A stretch of 64,000 bases of DNA from Apteryx mantelli (GCF_036417845.1 NC_089984.1:30105447-30169446); one strand, 5' to 3'. Positions 1-11,573 are shown, counted from the stretch's first letter. Made by a program: numbers and translations. Notes: generated from the sequence alone by a model not told the origin.

Positions 1-1224
1 TCCACTCTTAGGCACGTCTTTGCCAGCTCAGCAGTGAGAACAAAACTGAAATGTCATGGAGAGGGGACTTTTCCTGCTCTGGGATGCACTTGTCAACCCT
101 GCAGAAGCCCCAAGTCCCCCCTGCTACATGGCACCTCTCTCTTTGCCTGCCCTTTGCACGAGAAGGGCCTGGGAGGACCTGGTCCACGTTAACCCTTGCA
201 GGGATGCTGCTGCCTGGGAATGGCCCGTGTTGTTCCTCTCTGCAATGGTTCAGCTCCCCCTTTTTTCCCCCTCCCCCCGACAAAGCTGTTTCTGAGAGGT
301 CTGCATGGATGCACGGGCCCTGCTCAAACATGGCTGTGACAGGGGATGGTAAGGGCTTCTCGGACCTCTGTCCCCAGGCAGCCCTGTTGGGGGTCAGAGA
401 TGTTGGGGTGACTTCCCAGCCGACGGCAGTGTGTCCTGCAGCAGCGTCAGGGCTAGTGGAAGCAGCGTACTTGCACTGTTCGAGAAACGTTTGCCAGAGA
501 CAGTGCTGTGTAAACCAGACTGGGGCAAAAATCTCCGCTCCATGTGCTTCAGTCAATGTTTGCAAAACAGCCTGAGCAGCTGAGCGCCTGTGTGAATACA
601 GGGCTTTGTAGAGGCGCTTGCTCGGCGAACCTTTGTAGCGGAGGTGGGTAGGGCTCGAGCGCAGCGCTGTTCGGGCACGCTGGCTCCCCCAGCCCGGGCA
701 GCGCCGTTCGCCCTCCTGGAGCTGATGGCCGTTTGCAAACCATTGCGATTCTTTCACCTCGCAGAAGCACGCTGTCTCGCGTGCACCCCGCCGTGCAGGG
801 GGAGAATTTTAAAGCCGCCGTAATCCCCTCTCTAAAGCAAACGGAGGGATCTTGGGGCCAGGGGGTAGCTGAAGGGAAACGGACATGGTCAAGTGGGAGG
901 GGAGATACTTGTGTGTTGCAAATTTTCAATGAGCTCGGGGAGGGGAAGCGGTGAGGGGAGCAGTCGCCCTCCAGAATCCGTCTGATGGAATAAACAATGC
1001 TGGGGCTGAAATCTCGGAGCTTTACTTTGGCAGCTGAGGCACAGGCCACATTATCTAATGTCCACTGCTGTCCAAAACATACTGATGGGGAAATGTTTTC
1101 TTAGTGGCCTCTTGTTTTAAAAAATAATAGTAACAGAGGGCTGCCTGCCTTTGCAATGACTTTGGTTTTCTGTGGGCTAGGTTGCGGTGATATACATTAA
1201 CTGGTTCTCTTTATTGTCTTGCAG
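1..1224 (+). other. SUFU: SUFU last intron, 3' portion
   Basis: This stretch ends in a good splice acceptor (pyrimidine-rich TTTATTGTCTTGCAG ending at 1224) directly before the last SUFU coding exon. No other SUFU exon was recognised in it. Long open frames on both strands between about 8 and 1049 have no recognisable domain and no splice signals and are treated as chance. CpG-containing sequence occurs at about 590-790 but is short. Confidence 0.8.
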
Positions 1225-1314
1225 TTTAAACTTCCAAAGGAGTACAGCTGGCCTGAAAAGAAACTGAAAGTCTCCATCTTGCCAGATGCTGTGTTCGACA
1301 ACCCGCTGCATTAG
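1225..1314 (+). CDS. SUFU: SUFU, last coding exon (C-terminal 29 residues)
   Basis: SUFU (suppressor of fused homolog) binds GLI transcription factors in the cytoplasm, nucleus and primary cilium and restrains Hedgehog output. The exon follows a CAG acceptor at 1222-1224 and reads FKLPKEYSWPEKK, then LKVSILPDAVFDNPLH, then TAG (1312-1314). This matches the extreme C-terminus of vertebrate SUFU as I recall it; human has two or so substitutions near the end. The exon carries 29 codons, corresponding to about residues 456-484 of the 484-residue human protein. All upstream exons lie outside the window. The identification also rests on synteny, since TRIM8 follows on the same strand as in human. 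The reading phase at the exon start (phase 0) is inferred from the acceptor and the protein match. Confidence 0.95.
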   Translation, partial: FKLPKEYSWPEKKLKVSILPDAVFDNPLH

Positions 1315-4300
1315 AGCTGAATTACACCCTTCGAACAACTGGGAGAGCCAAGTTACTGTCCATTACCCAGTGACTCACAGGATAATTAATGCAGTAAAAA
1401 CTCTGCCTGCAAATGAAAGAGTTTGCTGCACAACCACTGCAAACAGAAGAGGAGCTACTCAGCACCAGCCCAGACCGAACTGAGCCCTTTCCTTTATCCT
1501 TCCCAGGGCTGAGCTCTCTGGGAACAGCCTGCGTATGTGTGAGTGCGAGTGAGAAATATTTAACTATGAAAATTAGTAGTAAGAATCCTTTCTCTCTCCT
1601 AGCGACAGAACTCCCCTCTGCCTTAGCCCAGGGTGTAGACGCTCTGCACGCCTGTATTTACACATGCATTCTGCCAGGTGCGAGCCTATAATCCATGGAT
1701 TAAATGTTCTTTACGTGACTCTGGAGTCCTTTTGTTAGCCAAACTTTTACTCACTGCAGAACTGTTCTTCCATGTGCTATTTTTTTTGCTTTTCAGAAAC
1801 GGAATGGTATTTCCCCTGTTTAAAGGAGGCCAAAAGCTCACATGCTTGAAGCTGAACAGATTTAAAGATGAACTTTCTAGTTCAGTCAAGAAAAACAAAC
1901 CCAGATCCTCCCTGCCCTCAAATTAGGCATGTTTTAAGTGTCGGTCTTGGTGCTATTAGCTATGGTATCGCTGCAAACAGAGGCAACTTTATTCTCGCGC
2001 ATCCTGTCCTTGTGCCTGAACCCCAGGGAAGGTCGCAACCTCTGGTTTTGCACAAGCAGGAGGAAGAAAGCTACCGGGGCGGGGGAGATCTCCTGTTTAC
2101 AGTGTGTTTATCTTTAAAGAGATACTGTCAAGTATTTTTTCCTTGCTATTGTACAGAATTTGAGAAGCTAGAAAGGACCATTTGTTCACAGGGACAACCT
2201 CAGCAGCTCGGCAGGATCCAGCGGGCTGCTTAAAAGCATGTGAAAGGGAGATCTCCACTGCCCCGGCATAGCACAGAGGAGACTCAGCCGCGGTAAAGCC
2301 AACTCTCCTCCCTGTTCCAGCAGGGTTGTGCCCTAGCACAACTCCCTTTTCCCCCTCAGTCTTGCTGCGTTGGCTCTTTTGTGGCTGGCATCCCTTTTCA
2401 GGGGGGTTTGGACTGTAAAGCATCAAGATTTGTTTGAGATGTCCCTCTCCTTCTGGATCCCTGTGGCCTCCTCCTTGGAGCAAAACGTGGTGTGCAGAGG
2501 ACTGTGTCCCCTGCAGGCTGCGGCTCTGTCCTGAGACGCTGGCCCCTGTGGATGTGCTGAAGCAAGCTGCCGCAGGCGTTGCCCCCGCTGCTGTTGCAGG
2601 CTTGTTTCTGATGCATGTTCCCCGAGCCTTTCCCTGCTTGTTGCCTTTTGGTGGCAGCTCTTCACTCCTTGTCGGGGAGGTGCAGCTTCTCTTCCTCCCC
2701 TTTCTACGTACGAGCTAACTGGGCCGTTTTTTCTTCCCGGTTTATGCGCAATAGCCGTGTGATCTTAATACAGATATAACAAAAGCTTTTAACACTTAGC
2801 TCCCCTGATCAAACAGCAAAGTCCAAGAGGCCTCACAGTACCCCAGGGTCAGTTTTCTGTTTGTTTTCTGATTTAATTTCTTCCTGGCACGGTCGGCTTT
2901 GATGTTTTTTGCATATATTTGGGGCTGGTTAGTGTTGGTCAAGAAGCAGAGCTAGGAGCCACAAAGCTTTCCTTGGACTTGCTACAGAATTCCTCTGTGG
3001 CCTCAGGCAAGTCACTCAATGTCTCTCTGTACAGAGAGGGTGATTATTGACTAGAGGGCTGTAGGACCTACCGAAGCATGCCAGGGTTTGCAGGGGAGGG
3101 CGTGCTTTGTGTACAAAGTAGTATTTGTATTATTATAATTGTTGTTATATTATAATTTAAGGCAGGCCAAATGCAGGGTCCAACACTGCTCGGCAGAACC
3201 TTCCTTTCTGCAAAGCTACGGAAGCAATTTACATGTAAATGAGTTTGTCATTTTGTCTGAACTCAGAGGATCATCTTAAAATCCTGCTGCGAAAGAGCAA
3301 ACTTTCAGATATCTGCAATGTGGCAGCCAGAGTGATTTCTGTGCTGTGGCAGACAGTATTCATCCATCGGATCTCTTGGCTAGTTTCCACTGTCCTGGTT
3401 AGCACTAAGCGTGTACTGTCTCTTCTGCACTGTAGATGCATGTCCAAGGGCCAGTATGGGCTAGGAAACGGCAGGAAAATTTACCAGTCCAGCTTCAAAA
3501 ACGACGTGCCCAAGTGCCCCATCGCAAGATAATGAACACACGGCCAGTTGTGTCAGTCAGGAAAAGGGCAACGACTAGGATTTTTACCCAAAGCCATCTG
3601 CAAACAGTAGCCCGTGGACTACTCTCACACGAGCTTGCTGGGGGTGCCTGCAACAGAGCTGGCCTGGTGCCACAACGCTGGCTGCTCTTCCTTGTTTCCA
3701 GATGCTAGCTCTCATTAAAAGAAGCTCAAAATCCACATCTTGGTGGAGAAGGGACGTTTGGAAGGTCAATTGTTGCTGTTCCTGCAGAGATCAGCACGGG
3801 GCAGAGAGAAGTCTATCAGAGCCTCTCTGAGCCCTGACACACATCTGGAAAGCTTAGGACCTCCTGCCCTGTGAACCTCAGACTCGCTGAGCCTTCGCAG
3901 CAGGGAGGCAGTGCTCTGCGCAGAGAAAGCACCTCCTCCACGCTGGCTTGTGCTCCAGTTCTGCCTCTCTTATGTGTATGTTTTCCTCACCGTATTTACT
4001 CTCATCAGACGCTCTGGGTTGGGTTTTCATTGACTTCGGAGGGAGCACACTGAACGCATTTGAAAATCCACCCAGAATCCTTGTGTGCGTGCGTGTATTT
4101 TTGTTCCATGTCATGTATTTATATATAGTTCTGTGTATTTGAGTTATGAACAGGTGGCATGCCAGAAATCTCTATTTCTGAGACACTTTCTCACAGATAG
4201 TAGCCCGATAACAATTGGTTTGAGGGGAAGGAAAGGAAATCTTCCTATTCAGTTAAGGGGGAAAAGTCTAGACAAAAACCTGCTAAAATAGAAAACGCTG

Positions 4301-5030
4301 TCTTATTGTTAGACCAACTATACGACATAAACTGGTGAAAGTCAACCCTTAAGCTCCAAGGTCATATTGCTGCTTCTCAACAGTTTTCAAAGAATAAGAA
4401 AGTTGCATGTTATTCAGTATTGTAAAGAACTCTGCACCATCAGGGCCTCCCCTCCCCGATTCAGTTCAAGTTTGCCATCATGCCAAAGGCTGGCTTACTG
4501 GCAAGTGAGTGAGATCTTGCCTTTGGATATTTTCCTCTTGGGGCAAGGGGGCATGCCTGCGTGCGAAGGAAATAATAGAAAAGAAACCTATGTATTGTAG
4601 TGGGCAAATAAGTTTAAAAAAGGGAAATGTATCAGTGGCTGCAAATTCCACAGTAGTTTTCTAGCCCAAACCTGCTGAGATGGTAGCTCCACGGGTGCTG
4701 ATTTTTTCTAGATTGTGTAGAAGGTCTGAAGCAGGATTATATGAAACCAAAACCCATTGGCTAAAGGTAGTGCTCTGGATATAAGTGACAGTTTCAAAGA
4801 AGTGGGTACAGGTTTTCTCCCTCCCACAGAAGTCTCATGATGCAGATAGGTAGGGATGTTTCCAAAGACGAAGAGCATTTACAGCGATGCCTTGAAAATC
4901 CAGCATGGGACTACAACTCTGAAACAAGAGAAATCCCCAAAGCCAGGACTACTTTCCCTCTCAACACCTGGTTAAAAAAGGGGGAGAAAGAATGTGCAGT
5001 TTCAGTATTAAAGTATGCAGCATATGTATC
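1315..5030 (+). other. SUFU: SUFU 3' UTR and immediate downstream DNA
   Basis: This is non-coding sequence after the SUFU stop. SUFU transcripts in other vertebrates have a long 3' UTR of some kilobases, so much of this may be transcribed. No canonical AATAAA was seen; the hexamer variant ATTAAA occurs at 1699, 3714 and 5007, any of which could serve, and the true end is not decidable from sequence alone. A MIR-like element lies near 2985-3070. An exon-like open stretch at about 3436-3532 is discussed among the rejected items. Confidence 0.5.
2985..3070 (+). repeat. MIR-type SINE fragment
   Basis: The block reads TCCTCTGTGGCCTCAGGCAA, then GTCACTCAATGTCTCTCTGT, then a short purine-rich segment. 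It resembles the MIR core (CTGTGTGACCTTGGGCAAGT followed by an AACCTCTCTGTGCC-like segment). It is degraded, as expected for an old element. Identification is from memory of the consensus. Confidence 0.55.
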
Positions 5031-6480
5031 TGAGCAGAGCAGTCAGCGTTGCAGCTGGTGTGACCTATGGTGATGTTTTCAGTGGCTTAGATAGGTGGTG
5101 CCTGCTGTGTATAGTGTCTTTGAGGACGGCGGTATATTGGTTTTGCTGTACACAGGTTTGCCAGCAGTGATTTGAAATGATGTTGTGAAGCCCTTCACTT
5201 CAAATGTTCTGTTGCTCTCGCGTGGCTTTTCAGATGACACCGTCGGGTCATCAGATGCTCTTTGAAGAAGTGGGGAAGTGAAGAAGTAGAAATGTTTAGG
5301 GGGTGTAACTTAAAAAGAACCAAACAGCTGAAAGCAGTGCTTGGTTTGGAGGGGCCAGACTCTTTTGGTGGGGGAGCGGGGAGCCGGCTCCCTGCTGCAT
5401 CGGCAGCTCAGGTTCGTTCAGGGCAGCGCGTACCTTACGGCATCTCCGGCACTGCAAGGGGACTTACTGCTGCTCTCGCTCCTGGGCCGCTCCGTCGAAC
5501 GGCCCCCAGCCCCTCACAAAAACCCTTCTCCGATGCCATGCTGAAAAACACGTCTGCCCGATGGCGTGTTTCTCGGGACTGCTCGCTGGAAGGAAGGTCT
5601 GCGAGGGAAGAGGGGTCTCAGCTGCTCATCTGTTCATCTGCCCTGATGATTATCGCCTCCTCCTAGGTAGGCGTCTAGGGTCCGCGACCCACTTTGCAGC
5701 CTTGTATCTGGCGGGGGCGAGGCAACCTCACGTCAGGTGGGGAGAGGAGACCCACGGGCCTTCAGGCCAGAGGAGACCCATGAGTCCCATGTCCCCATCG
5801 CACCGGGCACGGCCTTGCACCCGGCAGCTTGGCTGCGCCAAGTCCTTGGAGCCGAGCTCCCTGCGGCGTTGCCTCCGGCGAGACGGGGGTCCCCCCGCCA
5901 GCAGCGAGCGGCTTCCCCTTCCACCACATCCCGGCGGCTCGTTCCTGTGCTTAACTGCCCTCCCTTCAGAGTATATATTGTGCCTTATTTCTCCTTCGAG
6001 GGAAGCTGCAAGGGCAGATGAATCGTCAAGCAACTGCGAATCCCTTTCTGGGCGTCTGCCCCCGCCGATAAAAGCGAGCTTGCGCGGAGGCCACCCTGCA
6101 TCAGAAGCAATCTCTAAATGCACGTTTGCCAGTGAGGCTTGCGTCCCAAGGTTGTAGAAAGCCGAATTTAGGTCTCTGGGACTGTTGCAGTTTTTAACTG
6201 AGCTCTGTAGCAACTTAACTATTTTTGTAGCGTTTTTCTGTTGTCCACTGCCTGCTTGTTCTCTTTTTAAAAGAAAAGAAAAAAACCCTTCTATTCGACA
6301 CAATTCCAAAATTGCAAATGGCGAATGAGCCCGAGGCTGCAAGTGTGTTTTAAACTCAGCCTTGCGTTGACCTGCCTCTCGCGGGCAGTGAACCTGTCGT
6401 GCGATGAACTTCTCCGCCTCCCCGTTGCCACTGCCACGCTGCTGGCCCTGAAATTGCTTACGGGCCATAAAATCGTAGCA
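5031..6480. other. SUFU-TRIM8 intergenic, part 1
   Basis: No gene recognised. Sequence becomes GC-richer from about 5330. Overlapping open frames on both strands at 5561-6468 show no domain and low-complexity composition, typical of GC-rich non-coding DNA. Confidence 0.5.
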
Positions 6481-9330
6481 AGTGGCAAACGGAAACGCCG
6501 TTTCGAGTGTGCCGTGAAGGTAGCCAGGTCCCTTTCCCGGGCCAAAAGATCGCGGCGAGGGTTGCGTCGGCCCAGGAGCGGCCGCGCGTGGCGGACGTTG
6601 CCGGCGAGCTCTCCGGCACGTTGTTATTTTTAAACTGTTTTAACGCTGTGTCTCCCCTCTTTGCAAAGAGGAAGAGAGATTGGGGGGGTGGGGGGGGAGA
6701 GAAAAAGCCCTTTAAAAGCTGGAGGAAAATTTCCTGCCGATTGCTCTGTTTTGCGAGCGCTGCTCTTTTCTCTCGCCCTCTCTCCTCTCTCCTCTCTCGT
6801 GCCGAGGCTGGAGATCAAAATGGCCCCTTTGTTCCTCCGCCGGGGGCCGGCGGTGGTGGTGCGAGCGGCTCCGGAAACCCGCGGCCGCGCGGGCAGCGAG
6901 GCTGGGAGGCAGCGGCGCGGCGGGTCCTACGGAAACACGGCGTCTGCGGGCAGCGTGGCGGCGGGGCGGGAGCCGCGCGGAAGGACTTTGCAGGGCTCGA
7001 CCAGCCCCTGCCGAGCCCGTGGTCCGGGTCCCATCGGAGGTGGCGCCAAGGGACGCTTGGCCACGGTCGCGCTCCGAGCCGAAGAGGGGATCTTGGCCCT
7101 TCAAAACCCTTCCCCATCAGCCGGCGCGGGCCGGGCGCGAAGGCTCTTCCTTACGGAAGGAATTCTTATTCCTTCTGTCAGGCGGATATTCTCCCTTATT
7201 TTTGACGGGACGGCAATTTTGCTGGTCGTGGCGGACACCGGTTGTTCTGTCTTTTGGAAGACTCCTGCGTAACCTAGAGCAAAGGAGAGTTTTCTCGGGG
7301 CGCCGGCGGCTGGCGGCTCGGAGGGGAGCGTTTGCGGCGTTCATCCGTGTGCGTGTGCGAGTGTGTGCGGTCTGCGTGCGCGTGGCCGTTTCCTACCGGC
7401 ACTCCGAGGACGCTACCGAACTGGTCTGGAAGGAGCCGGCGCTTCTGCAGCCGGCGTGTCGGTACCTTGTAGATGGCCTTTCTTCCCCCCCCACCTCCTT
7501 TTTTTTTAATAAAAGACAAAAAAAAAAAACAAATGGAAAGCTAAACTAGCAGAGGTTTTTAAATATTTTATATTAGTTTCTAATGTAAATTCTTACATTG
7601 TTATTGCGGTGCTGGGTGTGTTTCGCCTGCACATGACTTTTGTAATATTTTTGTGAATCACTAAACGTTTTTTCCCTCCCGTGTATCCCAAGTGCATTAA
7701 ACGTATTTGCATAACTGTCGGCGTCCTCGTGTGCGGCCTTTTGGGGGGCGAGCGCCGGCCGGGGCGACACCGGCTGCAGCGAGGGGCCCCGTCCCCGCAG
7801 CGGCGTCGCGCCGGCGTTTCCTCATCCCGGCCCTGCCGGCCTCCTCGGCGGGATGGAGCGCGCCGTTCTCCGCGTCGCGCGGAGGAGCCGGAGCGGCGGG
7901 GAGGACGCGGGCGGCTGCGGCGGGCGCGGGGTGACGGCAGGGTCAGGCTGGGAGCTCCCGTCCTCCGCCAAGCACCTCTTGGCTTCAGCGGGAATTGCGG
8001 GGGCGTGCGCGAGCGCGCGCCGAGACCGAGCGCGTCGGGGGAGAGACACGGCAAACACTTATGAAAAAATATTACCGAGCTAATGTTGCAATGATTTCCC
8101 AGTAACGCAGAACGATTTTGCAGTAATCTTTTTACACTCCTCAGTAATAAATTCCTTTAAGGTCAGGGAGAGGAAGGGTGGAATAGGGAGCTGGGGGAAG
8201 GGAGCTCGCTGCGCGCAGGGGAAGGGCGGGAGGGGGGGAAAGAGGGGCGAGGAGCTGAAATCCGGCACCGATCCGGAGCACCGCTCGTCCCTGAGGGCTC
8301 TGCCCGGATTTAGCGGGAGCAATCCGTGGGAAGGCTTGCCCCGAGGCTTCGTTGCGGAGTTAGTGGCGCAAAGCGGACCCGGGAGCTGCTTGCACTCGGG
8401 GCGAGACCCCTCGGGCCCTGCGGCTCGGCGGCCGCTTCCCGAAGTCAGCCGGGAGAGGAAGACCCCGGGGACGAAGGACACGGCTGCCGCGTCCCGGACG
8501 CGGGTGGGATCGGGTCCCCCGGGGGCAGAAATCCCCCCCGGGGCGTCCTGCCTCGGCCCCGGCCCGAAAGCGCCTTCGGGCGGCGGATTTAATCAAGGTT
8601 TCCGAGGAGCGAGCGGCGGCTGGGAGCCCCTCCTGGAGCTGCGGCTCGGAGCTTCATTAGGAGCGGTTTGTTGCTAATAACGCCGGCAGCTTCCCTAATT
8701 AATACCGGAAGGGCTGCGAGCAGCTGCCAAGCCAGGAGAGGGAGCGGATTTGTTTATTTATTTTCCTCCTTTTTTTTTCTCTCTCTTTTTTTTCCTTTTT
8801 AGCGGTGCGTGGGGAGGGAAGGGGAGGGCTGGGGCTCGCTTCCCAGCCGAAACGCGGCTAGCGGCGGCCGGGAGCCTCGACGGGCAGGAGGATGCGCCCC
8901 AGGCGCCGGCGGGAGACAGGGGCGCTTCCCTCGTGTTTTGGGGAGGTTTTGCGGCTGCTTTGCCGCAATTTTGCAGCTTTGCAGCGATTTTCCCCCCAAA
9001 AACGCGGTTAGGTTTCGCCCGTGCTTTTTTTCCCCCCCCCCGACGAGAGAAGTATTTTGAAGGCGCTTTCCCGCCGCTCGCGTTTCCTCGGATTTTCTGG
9101 CGCTCCGGCCCCAAACAGGCCGCTGGGGGGGGGAAATGGGGCGCTGCGGTGCGCAGGGGGGGCGATTCGCCCAGGCAGCGCGTTGCTCCTGCGGGGGCGA
9201 GCGCTTGCCAGGCGTCACCAAAATTCACCCAGCAGCCTGGGGGGAAATAACCCGAAGGGGCTGTTAAAATGCGCCGGGAGCCTCTGAGGCCAGGCTGCAC
9301 GGGGTGGGATAGCCGAAGCCTCCGGCAAAA
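6480..9330. promoter_or_regulatory. CpG-rich block upstream of TRIM8
   Basis: CpG density is very high over three sub-blocks (about 6480-7480, 7720-8060 and 8270-9250), broken by an AT-rich segment at about 7500-7720. It lies 2-5 kb upstream of the likely TRIM8 island. The block may be an orphan CpG island, a promoter of a non-coding RNA divergent from TRIM8, or an alternative TRIM8 promoter. No coding exon was recognised. The many open frames across it, on both strands, are arginine-, glycine-, alanine- and proline-rich, as random translation of CpG-rich DNA gives. Confidence 0.55.
7500..7720. promoter_or_regulatory. AT-rich island inside CpG block, possible conserved element
   Basis: An AT-rich segment of about 220 bp, sharply bounded by CpG-rich DNA on both sides, with TTTTTAATAAAAGAC near the start and TTTTTAAATATTTTATATTAG near 7555. 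Such embedded AT-rich blocks are often conserved regulatory elements, but conservation cannot be tested here. Confidence 0.3.
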
Positions 9331-9989
9331 GGGGAATGAAGGGAAGAAAATAAAAAATAATAAAAAAGAGAAGGTGTGGGGGGGGGACCAGGAGCTCCCC
9401 CCACGCGGGCTTGCAGCCACCGCAACCAGCGGTGGGGATCCCAGGCTTTGCCTTAAAAGGAGATTTCGGGGAGGCTTTTATTTGAAATTGTTTTCTTGAT
9501 ATCCAGCTTATTGAGAGTTTTGGTGCGTTATCGGCGGCGTGACGCGAGGGGGGCTTCAGGGGGGCGTGTCGAAAGCTACGGCCAAGGATGTTTTTGCGGA
9601 TTTTCAGGCCATTAAATCGTCTCGTTTGACCTCCTGCGTTTGCAGGCCAGCGAGTTTCACCCAATTACTCTTGCGCTGAGCCCGATACCTCGCCTGCACC
9701 CCTCGCCTGATTCGGGCACGCGTTCCAGAGAGACATCCCGCCTTGACGCGATGACTTCGAGAGATGGAGAATCTCCCACTTACTTCCCTTGTTTGTCCTG
9801 GTGGTAAAAAAAAAAAATCACATGCACACACAGACACACACAAGGAAAAAAACAAAAACCCCCACCGCTGATTTATTTCCAATTTGGATGTTTCTGGCTC
9901 GCTCTGAAGGCAAAAGGCACCACGGTGCCGCCGGGCTCGGCGCGCCAAGGGTGAGCGGGGCCGGGGCCGAATTTGCCGCCCGGCCACGT
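9331..9989. other. SUFU-TRIM8 intergenic, part 2
   Basis: No gene recognised. It contains a short A-rich run near 9350 and an interrupted CA repeat near 9826-9842. Base composition is intermediate between the CpG block and the AT-rich element that follows. Confidence 0.4.
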
Positions 9990-10265
9990 GTGTTTGCCGA
10001 GCTCTCGGCGTATTAATGAAAATAAACACCGGGGCTCCTATTAGGCGCCCATTAGCGAGCAGCTCAAGAGTTAATAAATTTCGAGCAGATGTGACCAACG
10101 TGTCAAGGCACGAGAAGTACGTGGTATGGGTGTTTATAAGTACCTCGACAGAAGGCGTTCGTAAAAGGTTATAAACCACGGTAATAAGCAGCCCATCAGC
10201 TTGTTTGGCCTCCAACACTTGATTAACCGTTTATTAAAACACGCAGTAATCATTTATAAGCCGTA
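9990..10265. promoter_or_regulatory. Candidate enhancer with repeated TTTATAAG/ATAAA motifs
   Basis: An AT-rich, complex (non-repetitive) block in otherwise GC-rich DNA. TTTATAAG occurs twice (10133-10140 and 10253-10260). Related words are GTTTATTAAAAC (10229-10240), GTTATAAACC (10168-10177), TTAATAAATT (10071-10080) and AATAAACACC (10021-10030). These resemble binding words of caudal/posterior HOX (TTTATNA) and forkhead (AATAAACA) proteins. Function is inferred from motif clustering only. Confidence 0.4.
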
Positions 10266-10544
10266 AGTGGGACCGAACGTAAAGCGCGACTCTTTTTCCA
10301 CGTTTAACGGAGGCCTCGAGAATTTCCCTCCTCCCCGCGGCGTTTTGGGTGGTTTAAAGGCTGAGTGCGGCTGCGGGGCTGCAGCCGGCTGGGCACCGCC
10401 AGCTCCTTCCTCCTCCTGGGGCTGGAGGAAGTCGCTCCCTCTGCAGCCTCTCGCCCTTCCCGGTGTGGTGGGACTGGCCGGCACGGAGCCATCCTGCCGC
10501 GTTGCAGCGAGTTTCCAGGGTTTCCATCCCTGCCCCACTACCCT

Positions 10545-10661
10545 TTTCTCTCTTTTCTTTTCTTTTCTTTTTTCTTTTCTTCTCTTTTCTTTTCTTCTCT
10601 TTTCTTTTCTTCTCTTTTCTTTTCTTCTCTTTTCTTTTCTTTTTTCTTTTCTTTTCTTTTA
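10545..10661. repeat. Homopyrimidine tract with 20-bp period
   Basis: An almost pure C/T tract built of CTTTT and CTTCT blocks. CTTTTCTTTTCTTCTCTTTT is repeated about four times in its centre, flanked by longer TTTTTT-containing variants on both sides. On the complementary strand it is pure A/G. It ends at AAGGG (about 10661). Confidence 0.9.
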
Positions 10662-10739
10662 AGGGTTTGTGGTTTTGATGCCGTTTCCTGAAAATCCTGC
10701 CTCATCCTGCCAGGCGCTGAGCGCATGCACATCCCGGCC

Positions 10740-10985
10740 CTCGGCGGCAGGGGGGAGAGGGAGGAAAAGGGAGCGCGGCGGCGGCGGCGGCAGCGCGCGG
10801 GTGCAAAAAGCCTTCGCCAAACTGGCCCGACCAGAGCGTGACACCAGAGCAGGAAATGAGTCACGCCGGCAGGGCAGCTGCTCGCCGCGTTTGCGCAGCG
10901 AGAAACCCCGCGGGCCGGGGCTGCCAGCCCGCCAGCGCCCGCCCCGCCGGCGGTGGCACCGAGGCCGCCCCCCGCCTGGCCGCCC
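10740..10985. other. GC-rich segment between two repeats
   Basis: A CpG-rich stretch with a GCGGCGGCGGCGGCGGC run near 10773-10792. It is contiguous with the minisatellite that follows and may be the outer edge of the TRIM8 promoter region. No coding signal recognised. Confidence 0.4.
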
Positions 10986-11241
10986 CCCCCCAGGTGTGGC
11001 CGCCCGACCCCAGGTGTGGCCGCCCAGTCCCAGGTGTGGCCTCGCAAACCCAGATGTGGTCACCCAACGCCAGATGTGGCCGCTCAACCCCAGATTCGGC
11101 TGCTCAACACCAGATTTGGTTACCCAACTACAGGTGTGGCCACTCAACCCCAGATTTGGTCACTCAGCCCCAGATGTGGCCACTCAATCCCAGATGCAGC
11201 GCTCAACCCCAGATGCGGCCGCTCAGCCCCAGATTTGTCCC
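10986..11241. repeat. 20-bp minisatellite, about 13 copies
   Basis: Tandem units of the form CCCAGRTGTGGCCRCTCAAC, with drift between copies (AGGTGTGG early, AGATGTGG and AGATTTGG later). One copy is shortened near 11197. Because 20 is not a multiple of three and the unit lacks stops, all three plus frames stay open across the array and give artificial repeat proteins. The copies are diverged, so the array is not a very recent expansion. Confidence 0.92.
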
Positions 11242-11390
11242 AGGACAAAGCCGAGCTCCCCCCGTTGCGTCCCCCCCCCCCCAATCCCCCTTGGCCGGGC
11301 CGCCTGCCTGTCTCGACCCCTCGTTTCCCCCTGGTTTCGCATGGGGAAGGGACAAGGGACAAGGCTCAGTGGTTTTCCCGAAGAGGAGCC

Positions 11391-11432
11391 CTGCACACAC
11401 ATGCACACACACACACACGCACACGCATGCAT
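11391..11432. repeat. CA microsatellite
   Basis: An interrupted (CA)n run with ATG and ACG interruptions, ending in GCATGCATG. Confidence 0.9.
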
Positions 11433-11515
11433 GAGCCGGGCAGCCCTTGAGGCAGGGCCAGGGCCTGGGTACGGGGCTGGATCCCGGAGCAGGAGAGCAT
11501 CACGCCAGGCGGGCG

Positions 11516-11573
11516 CAGGGATGGGGCTCTTCTCAGGGATGGGGGCTTTTCCCAGGGATGGGGGCTCTTCCCA
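11516..11573. repeat. Short tandem repeat, three 19-bp copies
   Basis: Three near-identical units of the form AGGGATGGGGGCTCTTCCC follow one another, with one or two base changes between them. Confidence 0.8.

Noticed and set aside
3436-3535. Exon-like stretch after an acceptor-like CTGTCTCTTCTGCACTGTAG, ending in TAA
   Set aside because: It could be an alternative last exon of SUFU, but it lies after the normal SUFU stop. The peptide matches nothing I know and no donor-acceptor partner is evident.
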